Assembly (NCBI GenBank): GCA_028823475.1 | Contig: JAPKBI010000004.1 | Location: 1-32,313, forward strand | Direction: 5' to 3' | Length of the DNA: 32,313 nt | Source: Halioglobus sp. | Lineage (GTDB): Bacteria; Pseudomonadota; Gammaproteobacteria; Pseudomonadales; Halieaceae | Shown here: in pieces, positions 8,094 to 16,485 of the stretch | Position numbering within the stretch: the first letter of the stretch is position 1 | How the letters are laid out: every line of letters begins with the position of its first letter | Notes under the pieces: model-generated | Database searches by the model: none | The model's input: only the letters and a program-made list of their open reading frames with translations | What the model was told of the DNA's origin: nothing | Program-made: the position numbers and the translations under genes

Positions 8094-8666
8094 TTACTCG
8101 CGGATACCTTCTATAGAAAGTGTGAGCTCAACCTCTGCCGCTGCGGCCCCCAGGTTTTCGGCCAGATCCATTCCGAACTCTGCTGGCTTGAGCGTCGCGG
8201 TGCCCTGAAAGCCCTGCCTAAAACCTCCCCATGGGTCTTCACCGCCGCCCACGTGAACGACATCCAGTGTTACTGGCTTGGTCACTCCATTAAATGTCAG
8301 ATTACCAGTAACCGTCGCCGTTTCGTTATTTCCGGCCTGGTAGCTGGTGCTGACAAATTTTACGGTGGGGTGCTTGTCGGTGTTGAGGAAGTCACCTGAA
8401 CGGATATGTTTGTCACGTTCCGCGTGATGAGTGTCAACACTGGCGGCCTTAATCTCGATTGATACAGAGTTGCTGCCGAGCTTGGCTTCATCGTAGCTGA
8501 AGTTACCAGAAAAGTCGTTAAAACGACCATTCAGCCAGGAGTATCCCAGGTGTTTTACTCTGAACTGGACAAAAGTGTGCTCAGTATCAATCTGGTAGTT
8601 ATCCGCCAGTGTGGGGGTGCTGAGTATTACCAGGGAAGTGGCAACAGCAGTGAGAAGTTTTTTCAT
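8094..8666 (-). CDS. YceI family periplasmic protein
   Basis: A 190-residue protein with a clear signal peptide (KKLL start, cleavage after TLA near residue 21). The mature part starts DNYQIDTEHTFVQFRVKHLG, the hallmark of the YceI lipocalin-like family, and ends with a strand-rich domain (FNGVTKPVTLDV, then PAEFGMD). YceI proteins bind polyisoprenoid lipids in a barrel; their role is not fixed. It follows cytochrome b561 by 52 nt on the same strand, the common b561-yceI pairing. SD AAGGAAA lies upstream of the ATG. Confidence 0.93.
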   Translation of the reverse strand: MKKLLTAVATSLVILSTPTLADNYQIDTEHTFVQFRVKHLGYSWLNGRFNDFSGNFSYDEAKLGSNSVSIEIKAASVDTHHAERDKHIRSGDFLNTDKHPTVKFVSTSYQAGNNETATVTGNLTFNGVTKPVTLDVVHVGGGEDPWGGFRQGFQGTATLKPAEFGMDLAENLGAAAAEVELTLSIEGIRE

Positions 8667-8718
8667 GATTAAAGTTTCCTTTATGGTTGGTTATATTACT
8701 GGACTTGAGAAAATCATA

Positions 8719-9264
8719 CTACATTCCAAGCATGCGCTTGAGCGTGTTGTCGCGTTCGACGAAGTGGTGCTTGATAGCCGCCGAGGCGTGGACAATGGTT
8801 AATGTTATAAGAACGTAAGCGGCTATTTCGTGAATCAGGCCACTAGCGTCCTCCAGATTTTCAATGGATGAGGTGATCGCCGGTATGGAAAACCAGTTGA
8901 AAACATCAACTGCTTGTCCTTTGGCGCTAGAAATAAAGTAGCCGCTAAAGCCCATTAGAAGCAGCAACAGATAAAGCAGAGCATGGGTCAAGCGGGCAGC
9001 AGTCCGCTCCCAGGGTTTATGATTTTTCGGTGATTCGGGCATTGTCGAGAGCTTACGCCAAATCATCCTGGCTACTACAACCAGGGTTATCAGGACACCG
9101 ATGCTGCGATGGATGTTTGGCGCACGGTTATACCAGGGGTCGTAATACCCTAGGTCGACCATCCAGAGGCCTAGGACAAACAAGCCCAACACCACAATCG
9201 CAGTAACCCAGTGAACTAAAATAAAGGGAATACTATAACCGGCGGGTGTATTGTCTTTATCCAT
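8719..9264 (-). CDS. Cytochrome b561 (di-heme membrane protein)
   Basis: A 181-residue four-helix membrane protein. Candidate heme-ligand histidines fall in helix 1 (LVHWVTAI), helix 2 (NIHRSIGVL), helix 3 (LTHALLYLL) and helix 4 (TIVHASAAIKHHF), as in the bacterial CybB/YodB group. It likely moves electrons between the quinone pool and a periplasmic partner. It precedes yceI (8094-8666), a standard partner gene. A GAGGT ribosome site is upstream of the ATG at 9264. It may be unrelated to the aromatic genes around it, or may feed a periplasmic redox protein. Confidence 0.92.
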   Translation of the reverse strand: MDKDNTPAGYSIPFILVHWVTAIVVLGLFVLGLWMVDLGYYDPWYNRAPNIHRSIGVLITLVVVARMIWRKLSTMPESPKNHKPWERTAARLTHALLYLLLLLMGFSGYFISSAKGQAVDVFNWFSIPAITSSIENLEDASGLIHEIAAYVLITLTIVHASAAIKHHFVERDNTLKRMLGM

Positions 9265-9351
9265 GCAGTGACCTCATATTAAAGTCTCGTCTATGAGTAT
9301 TTAAAGGAGTATAGACTCGGTGATTGATGTATTGGCTCATTTAAATTCGAC

Positions 9352-10842
9352 TCATCCGATGTCAATCCAGGCTGTTTTCAAAGCCGTATATTTTTCAAGT
9401 GCATGCAGTGACTTGTCGTGCCCATTACCTGATTGCTTCATTCCACTTAGCGGTACTGTGATGTCGGTACCACCATAGCAATTCACATGGATGACGCCAG
9501 ACTGCACCTTTTTTATCATTCGGTGTGCTCTGGCGAGGTCGGCCGTCCATATACCTGCGGCCAGTCCGTAGTCGGTTGCATTGGCAATTCGCACCGCCTC
9601 CTCCTCATCTTCAAATGGGATCACACACAGCAGTGGGCCGAAAACCTCCTCCTGCGCAATCTGCATGTCAGCGGAAACGTTGCGGAAAATCGTGGGCTGC
9701 ATGTAGTAGCCGCCGCTCTGGGAAAGAATGCGCTCACCACCGGCACATAGTGTAGCCCCTTCTTTGATCGCGCTGGCGACATAGCCGAGGTTCTTTTCGA
9801 GTTGCTGTATGCTGTTTACCGCGCCGATATCTGATGCGGTATCAAGGGGGTCTCCCACAGTTAGCTTTTCGGTTTCGGCGACGACCATCGCTAAGAAGTC
9901 GTCGTGAATATCACGGTGTACCAAAAGACGGGACCCGGAAATACATACCTGCCCCGAGTTGCGGAAGATACCGTTTACGGAGGCCTTAGCGGCTTTTTCC
10001 AGGCTGGGCGCATCGGGGAATATAATATTGGGCGACTTGCCTCCCAATTCCAAAAATACCTGTTTTAGGTTTGACTGCGCCGAGTACTCGAGCAAGCGCC
10101 TGCCGATGCCACCTGAGCCGGTGAAGGCGAGAATGTCGACGTCATTGTGTAGGGCCAGGGCTTCGCCGGTAATTGCACCAGGCCCGGTGACTACATTGAA
10201 CGCACCCGCTGGCAACCCGGCCTCCAGTGCAAGCTCCGCGAGGCGAAGCAAACTGAGTGAAGCCGTTTCCGCGGGCTTAAGGACGACAGAGTTACCCGCC
10301 GCCAGGGCAGGTGCGATCTTCCAGGAGCCGATCATTAGGGGAAAATTCCAGGGTACGATTACGCCCACCACGCCGATGGGCCCGCGCTCAATCAGGCCGA
10401 TCACATTGTTAGTCGTGGGAGCGATTTCACCGTATACCTTGTCGACGGCCTCTCCATAGTACCTGAAGGTACCTGCAGCACTGCCCGGCTCTGCCTTTAG
10501 TGCCATATTAATTTCGGTGCCATTGTCGCGAACACCGAGGACGGCAAGTTCATAGGCGTGTGCCTCGATCAACTCGGCGAGCCGGATAAGAACTTTTTTG
10601 CGCCCGACAGGGGCCATTTGCGACCAACTGCCCTCGTTAAAGCTTTTTCTCGCGGACGCAACTGCCAGGTCGATTTCTCCTGCACCCCCATTGGCGATGG
10701 TCGTTAACTGCTTTCCGTCTCGCGGGCTGAACACTTTCAATACGGAGCCGTCACGGCTGGGCTGTCGCCCGCCGTCTATGAGGTGCCCCTGCGGTTCAAT
10801 TTCCGCATTTCTCAACTCATCGATCTGCGCTGAGCTGGCCAT
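9352..10842 (-). CDS. NAD(P)-dependent aldehyde dehydrogenase
   Basis: A 496-residue ALDH-superfamily enzyme of full length. It shows VIVPWNFPLM (cofactor loop), the KPAE segment that binds the cofactor, FTGSGGIG, the general base Glu in LELGGKSPN and the nucleophile Cys in NSGQVCISGSR, followed by EEVFGPLL. The general pattern is nearest to the betaine-aldehyde and phenylacetaldehyde dehydrogenase groups. The gene is divergent from an IclR regulator and has a GGGAG ribosome site. It would fit oxidation of an arylacetaldehyde to an arylacetate that then enters the hpa pathway, but the substrate is inferred only from position. Confidence 0.93.
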   Translation of the reverse strand: MASSAQIDELRNAEIEPQGHLIDGGRQPSRDGSVLKVFSPRDGKQLTTIANGGAGEIDLAVASARKSFNEGSWSQMAPVGRKKVLIRLAELIEAHAYELAVLGVRDNGTEINMALKAEPGSAAGTFRYYGEAVDKVYGEIAPTTNNVIGLIERGPIGVVGVIVPWNFPLMIGSWKIAPALAAGNSVVLKPAETASLSLLRLAELALEAGLPAGAFNVVTGPGAITGEALALHNDVDILAFTGSGGIGRRLLEYSAQSNLKQVFLELGGKSPNIIFPDAPSLEKAAKASVNGIFRNSGQVCISGSRLLVHRDIHDDFLAMVVAETEKLTVGDPLDTASDIGAVNSIQQLEKNLGYVASAIKEGATLCAGGERILSQSGGYYMQPTIFRNVSADMQIAQEEVFGPLLCVIPFEDEEEAVRIANATDYGLAAGIWTADLARAHRMIKKVQSGVIHVNCYGGTDITVPLSGMKQSGNGHDKSLHALEKYTALKTAWIDIG

Positions 10843-10938
10843 TTATTCATTACTCCCTTGACTTTTCATGCCGGTTCACTATTATCACCAGTAGTTTATT
10901 TATTATTAATAAAGTTGGGGGAAACGTCAAGTCCTATT

Positions 10939-11700
10939 ATGCAGACGGTAGATAAAGCGGTAGAACTGTTGGGCTATTTCTCTGAGCGCCAGCCGGAATT
11001 CGGGTTGAGCGAGCTTGCGCGTACGTCTGGCTTCGATAAAGCTAGCACTAGGCGCCTGCTGTTGGCCCTGATAAAGCACGACTATATTGAGCAGAACCCG
11101 ACAACTAAAGCCTATCGCCTGGGCATTGGCGTTCTGCGGCTGGCGAGAGTGAGGGAAACCAGTACGCCCACGGAGGCCATTGTTAATCCTTTACTGCAGA
11201 AACTGGTTGCCATCACCGGTGAGAGCGCACATTTTTCGTTACTGTCTGGAGGGCGAATTTCGTCGGTGGGAATTGTTGAGAGTAGTAAGTCCAACCGCAT
11301 TAGCTTCGTGCAGGGCGAGGAGGGAGCGATACATGCAACCTCATCCGGCATTGTTTGCCTGGCCTTTTCTTCAGATGAGTCTATCAACGAAGTTCTCAAA
11401 GATGGTTTGGAGGCGTTTACCGAACACACAATTACTGATGCGAGACAGTTTCGTAAGATGTTGCAGGCAGTAAGAAACGAGGGTTACCACATCAACCATG
11501 AATTGTACGAAAAGGATGTATGCAGCATAGCTGCACCCGTCTTCAACCAAGCGATGAGACCAATTGGGGCACTCGCTGTAGCCGCACCCACTTCGAGATT
11601 CGGTTCCGGGGCTAAAAAGCAAATATTGACCGCAGTTTACGAAGCGGCAGCAGCGGCATCGCGGGCATTCGGGGCTGAGATTGACGGCAGTAAATTATGA
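10939..11700 (+). CDS. IclR-family transcriptional regulator
   Basis: A 253-residue regulator. The N-terminal winged HTH (about residues 1-65) has VDKAVELLGYF, LSELARTSGFDKASTRRLL and Y-R-L-G-I; the C-terminal effector-binding domain covers the remainder, with GIVESS and VCSIAAPVFN motifs. IclR proteins bind aromatic acids or small acids. The ATG at 10939 fits where the family begins, but its ribosome site is weak; earlier TTG starts at 10915 or 10858 are possible. The gene is divergent from the aldehyde dehydrogenase and overlaps the HAD gene by ATGA, so it probably controls both directions. Confidence 0.9.
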   Translation: MQTVDKAVELLGYFSERQPEFGLSELARTSGFDKASTRRLLLALIKHDYIEQNPTTKAYRLGIGVLRLARVRETSTPTEAIVNPLLQKLVAITGESAHFSLLSGGRISSVGIVESSKSNRISFVQGEEGAIHATSSGIVCLAFSSDESINEVLKDGLEAFTEHTITDARQFRKMLQAVRNEGYHINHELYEKDVCSIAAPVFNQAMRPIGALAVAAPTSRFGSGAKKQILTAVYEAAAAASRAFGAEIDGSKL

Positions 11701-12353
11701 GTGTAAAAACGCGTGCACTGGTGCTGGATTTTGGTGGGGTTATCTCTCGGACATTGTTTGAAACGCATGAAATGACCGAGCAGGCTTTGGGTCTGGCTCC
11801 GGGCAGCCTGACTTGGCAGGGCCCCTTCGATCCTGCCGGTGATCCTCTTTGGGTCGCTATGCAAAATAATGAGCTGACGGAGCGTGAATACTGGCAGCAA
11901 CGAACTCTCGAAGTGAGCGAACTGGCGGGGGAGCGATGGGAAGAGATGTCCCAGTTCGTTATCGCCGCCCGGGGTGCCAATCCCGCGCTAATTATTCGAT
12001 CTGAGGCTCTCGATGCCATGGTTAAAGCGCAGGCTGGTGGCGCCAGATTGGCTATTCTTTCCAATGAGCTGGATTTATTCTACGGCGCGGGGTTTCGTGA
12101 CAAGCTCCCGTTTATGAAACAGTTTGAAGTGATTATTGATGCCACCTACACCAAAATTCTGAAGCCCGACCCGCGCGCCTACCACAGCTGCGCCGATGCG
12201 TTGGGAATGGCGTGTAAGGATTGTGTGTTTGTTGATGATCAGTTGCGAAATATTATTGGCGCCCAGGAAGTTGGGATGCAGACAGTGCATTTTGACGTGC
12301 AAAATCCAGGGCAAAGTTATGAGCAGGCGCTGTCCCTGCTACTGAGTGATTAG
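11697..12353 (+). CDS. HAD-superfamily hydrolase (HAD-IA type)
   Basis: A 218-residue HAD protein. Motif I is LVLDFGGVI, motif II ILSNE, motif III the Lys in KILKPDPRAY, and motif IV VFVDDQ. The residue two after the nucleophilic Asp is Gly instead of the usual Asp, as in YihX-type and some other HAD proteins, so it may not be a typical phosphatase. A cap domain sits between motifs I and II. Its start overlaps the iclR stop (ATGA, 11697-11700), and 9 nt separate it from the aminotransferase. A role in the amine or keto-acid step encoded beside it is likely, but not identifiable from sequence. Confidence 0.87.
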   Translation: MSVKTRALVLDFGGVISRTLFETHEMTEQALGLAPGSLTWQGPFDPAGDPLWVAMQNNELTEREYWQQRTLEVSELAGERWEEMSQFVIAARGANPALIIRSEALDAMVKAQAGGARLAILSNELDLFYGAGFRDKLPFMKQFEVIIDATYTKILKPDPRAYHSCADALGMACKDCVFVDDQLRNIIGAQEVGMQTVHFDVQNPGQSYEQALSLLLSD

Positions 12354-12362
12354 GAGAATAGC

Positions 12363-13694
12363 ATGCAGGATAGAAACTTAAAATATTGGCAGCCCATGAT
12401 TAACCCGGCTGCAACTCACAAGACACCCCCGAAGATTATTTGTGCGGGAGAGGGTGTTGAGGTCACCGATATAGATGGTCACCGGACGCTGGATGCAGTA
12501 GGTGGGTTGTGGAATGTCAATCTGGGCTACTCCTGCCAGCCCATCAAGGATGCGATCACCGAGCAATTACAGACTTTGCCCTATTATTCGTCCTTTCCCG
12601 GTGTCGCGACGGACAAGGCTATAGAGCTTTCCCACGCTCTGACTGATTGGTTTGCTGGGGACGGTATGCAGCGGGCATTCTATACCTCAGGTGGATCTGA
12701 TGCCGTAGAAACGGCACTGCGCTTGGCTCGTCAGTACCACAAAATTCGCGGCGATAAGGATCGCTATAAATTTATCAGCCTAAAAAAGGGCTATCACGGC
12801 ACCCATTTTGGTGGAGCCTCCATTGGTGGGAATGCAAAGAATCGACGCAACTATGAGCCGCTTCTTCCAGGCTGCCACCAGATTGCCTCTCCCTGGCCTT
12901 ACCGCAATCCTTTTAATGAATCCAATCCGGAGATTCTGGCTCAGCTTTGCGCCAACATGCTGGAGGACGAAATCAAGTTTCAGGGGGGCGATACTGTTGC
13001 TGCGTTCATAATGGAGCCGGTACAGGGCTCTGGTGGGGTGATTGTGCCCCACAAAACGTTCATGCCTATGGTGCGTGAGATATGCGATCGCCACGGTGTA
13101 CTTTTGATTGCCGATGAAGTCATTACCGCTTTTGGTCGCACCGGAGCGTGGACGGGCTCCAGGCTATGGAACACTAAGCCTGACATGATGTGTACCGCCA
13201 AAGGTATTAGCAATGGCTATTATCCTTTTGGCGCCACCATGCTGGGTGAGACTGTGGTCGAGGCATTTGAGGGTAATTCCGATAGCCTGGGGGAGATCGG
13301 CCATGGATATACGTATTCGGGCCACCCAGTGGGAGCCGCTGCTGCACTGGCAACCCTTCAGCAACTGGCAGTTACCGACGTTGCGACAAACTCCGCTGTC
13401 CGCGGAGAGGAGCTATCTGCAAGCCTAAAAATACTCATGGCGAAATATGACTGTGTCGGTGACATACGAGGAATTGGACTGATGCAGGTGTTGGAGTTAG
13501 TCTCTGATCGAGGTAGTAAACTACCGCTTGGTAAAAGCCTCATGACGAAAATCTCTGAGACTATTTACCGCGAGGGTGTAATGGTGCGAGTGTCTGGCAA
13601 TAATATCATCTTGTCACCACCACTTATTATTAACGCTGGCCATGTTGAGACTATCGTCAAGGCTATCGATGTCGGCCTCGGTTCGATTCAATAA
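12363..13694 (+). CDS. Class III (omega) PLP-dependent aminotransferase
   Basis: A 443-residue fold type I enzyme. It shows YTSGGSDAVETALRLAR (PLP phosphate site), GYHGTHFG, MEPVQGSGG, the Asp in IADEVITAFGRTG and the PLP-binding Lys in CTAKGISNGYYPFGA, followed by YTYSGHPVGAAAAL. The motifs are those of beta-alanine:pyruvate and other omega-transaminases, which convert a primary amine to an aldehyde or ketone. AGGAG precedes the ATG. In the operon with HAD and UPF0261, and close to an aldehyde dehydrogenase, it could deaminate an amine and hand the aldehyde to the dehydrogenase; the substrate is unknown. Confidence 0.93.
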   Translation: MQDRNLKYWQPMINPAATHKTPPKIICAGEGVEVTDIDGHRTLDAVGGLWNVNLGYSCQPIKDAITEQLQTLPYYSSFPGVATDKAIELSHALTDWFAGDGMQRAFYTSGGSDAVETALRLARQYHKIRGDKDRYKFISLKKGYHGTHFGGASIGGNAKNRRNYEPLLPGCHQIASPWPYRNPFNESNPEILAQLCANMLEDEIKFQGGDTVAAFIMEPVQGSGGVIVPHKTFMPMVREICDRHGVLLIADEVITAFGRTGAWTGSRLWNTKPDMMCTAKGISNGYYPFGATMLGETVVEAFEGNSDSLGEIGHGYTYSGHPVGAAAALATLQQLAVTDVATNSAVRGEELSASLKILMAKYDCVGDIRGIGLMQVLELVSDRGSKLPLGKSLMTKISETIYREGVMVRVSGNNIILSPPLIINAGHVETIVKAIDVGLGSIQ

Positions 13695-13707
13695 AAGAGG
13701 CTAGCTT

Positions 13708-14946
13708 ATGTTATCTCCCACTATTCTGATTGTCGGTACAGCTGATACCAAAGCAGACGAACTCCTATACCTGAAGAAATGCGTGGAGCGAGTCGGTGGT
13801 ACGGGTCGCATTATGGATGTTGGGGTGCTAGGCACCCCAGCCTTTGAACCGAACTATAGCAAGTTTGATGTGGCGATCGCTGCGGGGACAACGAACGAAG
13901 AGATTATCGCGCTCGGAGACGAGAATCGGGCGATGACCAAGCAAGCCGAAGGTGCCAGTAATTTGGCTCTGACACTTCAGCGCAAAGGCGAAATTAATGG
14001 CATGTTGGCCATAGGTGGTACCCTGGCGACAGATCTATCACTGGACGTTGCCTTGGCATTACCGCTGGGTTTTCCTAAGTGTATTGCTTCGACAGTGGCA
14101 TTTTCGCCGCTGTTACCACCACAACGAATGGCCCCGGATGTCATGATGGTACTGTGGGCTGGCGGTCTGTTTGGTTTAAATACAATCTGTAAATCTGTGT
14201 TGAGTCAGGCAGCCGGGGCCATCGTCGGCGCGTGCATGGCGCGGGAGGTTGAGCAAAAATCGCTACCGATTGTGGGCGTAAGCTCACTGGGAAGCAGTTC
14301 ACTCCGTTATATGCTAAAACTCAAACCTGCCCTAGAGCAGCGGGGATTTGAAGTGGCGGTATTTCATACCACTGGTATGGGAGGGCGAGCGCTGGAAGTA
14401 TTGGCTGCTAGTGGTGAGTTGGCCGCCGTTCTCGATTTCAGTCTGGTTGAGGTGAGTAATCATGAAAACGGTTCGGTAGTGAGTGCCGGCGAGGATCGCA
14501 TGGAAGCGGCCGTTTTAGCAAGGCTACCATTAATTGTTGCCCCTGGAGGCGTGAGCTTGATGGACTTCCAAACCTGGTCGCCGCCCGAGCAGAAGATCAA
14601 TGGCAGAGATATACTCACACACAATCGTCTCATCGCCTGTGTGCAATTGACCGTGGAAGAGAAAGTTCAGGCAGCTCGTACTATAGCGGCGAAGCTGGAT
14701 AAGGCAACCGGACCCTGCGCCTTTATTATACCCCTACATGGGATTGACGAATGGGACAGGGAGGGCGGCCCCTTCAATGATCCTGTTGGCCTTTCGGCCT
14801 TTTACGACACGCTTCGAGAAGGGCTGCACGATAACGTTGAGCTGATCGAAGTAGAAACGCATATCAATGACGATTTGTTTGTTGAAACAGCACTAGAAAT
14901 TTTTGATGACTGGCTTGCACAGGGTCTAATTTCCAGGGAAGTGTAA
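13708..14946 (+). CDS. UPF0261 / Tm-1-like ATP-binding protein
   Basis: A 412-residue protein beginning ILIVGTADTKADELLYL, the N-terminal signature of the UPF0261 family related to tomato Tm-1. The N-terminal half has a Gly-rich GGTLATDLS region, and the C-terminal half has FHTTGMGGRALE and LPLIVAPGG followed by an HGID motif. Members are usually encoded next to a TIM-barrel 'phosphoenolpyruvate hydrolase-like' gene; no such gene is present here. The biochemical role of the family is poorly defined. It starts 13 nt after the aminotransferase with GAGG upstream, so it is the last gene of the iclR operon. Confidence 0.88.
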   Translation: MLSPTILIVGTADTKADELLYLKKCVERVGGTGRIMDVGVLGTPAFEPNYSKFDVAIAAGTTNEEIIALGDENRAMTKQAEGASNLALTLQRKGEINGMLAIGGTLATDLSLDVALALPLGFPKCIASTVAFSPLLPPQRMAPDVMMVLWAGGLFGLNTICKSVLSQAAGAIVGACMAREVEQKSLPIVGVSSLGSSSLRYMLKLKPALEQRGFEVAVFHTTGMGGRALEVLAASGELAAVLDFSLVEVSNHENGSVVSAGEDRMEAAVLARLPLIVAPGGVSLMDFQTWSPPEQKINGRDILTHNRLIACVQLTVEEKVQAARTIAAKLDKATGPCAFIIPLHGIDEWDREGGPFNDPVGLSAFYDTLREGLHDNVELIEVETHINDDLFVETALEIFDDWLAQGLISREV

Positions 14947-15052
14947 CCTCCCTGCGGTATTTTAGGACCGCTAAATATACTGCAAACTCAAGCCCTTAAT
15001 TCATTTTTTGTATAAATGACTGTAAGTTTATTAGTATATGCGTTATTTTAAG

Positions 15053-15064
15053 TTAACATGTTAA
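15053..15064. promoter_or_regulatory. 12-bp perfect palindrome TTAACATGTTAA (candidate HpaR operator, copy 3)
   Basis: Exact copy, extended to 14 bp as GTTAACATGTTAAC (15052-15065). It lies 111 nt before the FAH-hpaR pair and so would give autoregulation of hpaR. A possible promoter TTGTAT (15008-15013), 18 nt, TAGTAT (15032-15037) is just upstream, with the palindrome near its start site. Confidence 0.7.
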
Positions 15065-15175
15065 CAGCATGGGTTGCGCGCTCATGGCAGCGCTTACTGG
15101 ATAGCCACTGGCGACTGAGGCAGGAGATTTTCCTCGTTCTGCGTTTTCAACCGAACAATCAATAAGAGATAAGTA

Positions 15176-16036
15176 ATGCGATTTTTAACTTTTGAACGAA
15201 ATGGCCAAGTATCCTGGGGCGTTATAACCGAAGAAGGCATCATTGACCTGGGGCTTCGGGTGGGCGGCGACTTACATTCGATCCTGAAAGACGACAGAGT
15301 TCAAGAGATGCAAACGCTGGCGGATGATATGCCTGCAGATTTTTCTGGCGATGATGTTCGTTTTCTTCCCCCGATCACCACGCCGGAAAAAATCGCCTGC
15401 GTTGGTGTCAACTACGCAAATCGTAATGCAGAATACAAGGATGGTTCAGAACAGCCGAAGTTTCCCAGTTTGTTTATGCGCACGCCAGATTCACTAACTG
15501 GCCATAATCAACCGTTGCTGCGTCCACCGGAAACACCGCAACTGGATTACGAAGGTGAAATCGTCATCATTATTGGTAAGGGCGGCAGACGCATCGCCGA
15601 GGAGGACGCTTACGACCATATTGGAGGGCTGAGCATAATGAACGAAGGTACATTACGCGATTGGGTGCGTCATGCAAAATTCAACGTGACCCAGGGCAAA
15701 AACTTTGTTCACTCAGGAGCCATCGGTCCGTGGATAGTCACCGCCGATGAATTCAGTCCTCAGCAACTGGAGAATATGCGGGTGACTACGCGGGTCAATG
15801 GCGAAGTTCGCCAAGACGATACCACGGCTAGCATGATGTTTCCCTTCCGCTATATCATAAGCTATTTCTCTACTTTCTTTCATCTTAAACCCGGTGATGT
15901 TATTGCCACGGGTACGCCGAATGGCGCTGGGGCCCGGTTTGATCCGCCAGTCTGGTTGATTCCAGGTGACGTTGTCGAGGTGGAGGTTGAAGGTGTTGGC
16001 TTACTGTCAAATGGTGTTATGGACGAGTTGGTATAA
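15176..16036 (+). CDS. hpaG: Fumarylacetoacetate hydrolase (FAH) family protein, candidate HpaG
   Basis: A 286-residue FAH-fold protein. After a variable N-terminal part it shows KIACVGVNYANR, the metal ligands of DYEGEIVIIIG (E-x-E) and a later Asp in NEGTLRDW, then TGTPNGAGA, the conserved C-terminal loop. In the hpa pathway HpaG decarboxylates oxopentenetricarboxylate and isomerises the product. E. coli HpaG is a fusion of two FAH domains (about 430 residues), whereas this is a single domain; its companion is absent or elsewhere. The gene overlaps hpaR by one base (TAATG) and has the palindrome upstream, which supports a role in this pathway. It could instead be a hydrolase for a different ring-cleavage product. 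Confidence 0.7.
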   Translation: MRFLTFERNGQVSWGVITEEGIIDLGLRVGGDLHSILKDDRVQEMQTLADDMPADFSGDDVRFLPPITTPEKIACVGVNYANRNAEYKDGSEQPKFPSLFMRTPDSLTGHNQPLLRPPETPQLDYEGEIVIIIGKGGRRIAEEDAYDHIGGLSIMNEGTLRDWVRHAKFNVTQGKNFVHSGAIGPWIVTADEFSPQQLENMRVTTRVNGEVRQDDTTASMMFPFRYIISYFSTFFHLKPGDVIATGTPNGAGARFDPPVWLIPGDVVEVEVEGVGLLSNGVMDELV

Positions 16037-16485
16037 TGGAAGATAAAAATCTTCGCGGATTTAAGTACTCTCTACCTATGTCTTTGCTGCGCGCGCGCGA
16101 AGCGGTGATGAAAAATTTCATACCTTCCTTACAGGAGCACAAACTCTCTGCGCCACAATGGCGTGTTATCCGGGCACTGCAGGAGGACAATGGTTTAGAT
16201 ATTTCTAAACTTTCAGTGCGCTGTTATTTGATGATGCCGAGCCTCTCCCGCATTATCAAAAATCTGGAGTCCCGCTCGCTAATAGAACGTACAACTAGCG
16301 ATAGGGACCAACGTGTTTCAATTATATCTCTCACGAAAGGCGGAAGGCAGCTGTATGAACTGGTTGCGCCAAAGTCGGTTGAACGATATGAGTACATCAC
16401 TAAAAAGTTTGGTTATGGCAAGCTGGAGCTCTTGTATGAATTACTAGCGGAGCTGGTAGAAAAAATTGATGAAGGTGACGAGTAA
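16036..16485 (+). CDS. hpaR: HpaR, MarR-family repressor of homoprotocatechuate degradation
   Basis: A 149-residue winged-HTH regulator. The N-terminus (SLLRAREAVMKNFIP, LSAPQWRVIRAL) matches E. coli HpaR closely in pattern, followed by the recognition region MMPSLSRIIKNLESRSLIERT and the wing with DRDQRVSIISLT. E. coli HpaR represses the hpa meta operon and is released by pathway compounds such as 4-hydroxyphenylacetate or homoprotocatechuate. The gene starts inside the stop of the FAH gene. It is the most likely ligand of the TTAACATGTTAA palindromes at four promoters in this window; this is inference from its family and location. Confidence 0.9.
   Translation: MEDKNLRGFKYSLPMSLLRAREAVMKNFIPSLQEHKLSAPQWRVIRALQEDNGLDISKLSVRCYLMMPSLSRIIKNLESRSLIERTTSDRDQRVSIISLTKGGRQLYELVAPKSVERYEYITKKFGYGKLELLYELLAELVEKIDEGDE

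Noticed and set aside
10903-10912. TTATTAATAA palindrome between the aldehyde dehydrogenase and iclR
   Set aside because: It is a short, low-complexity AT sequence. It may be a -10 region or operator, but nothing supports it beyond location.
14954-14971. GCGGT/ACCGC hairpin after UPF0261
   Set aside because: The stem is only 5 bp with an 8-nt loop and no T run follows, so it is too weak to call a terminator.
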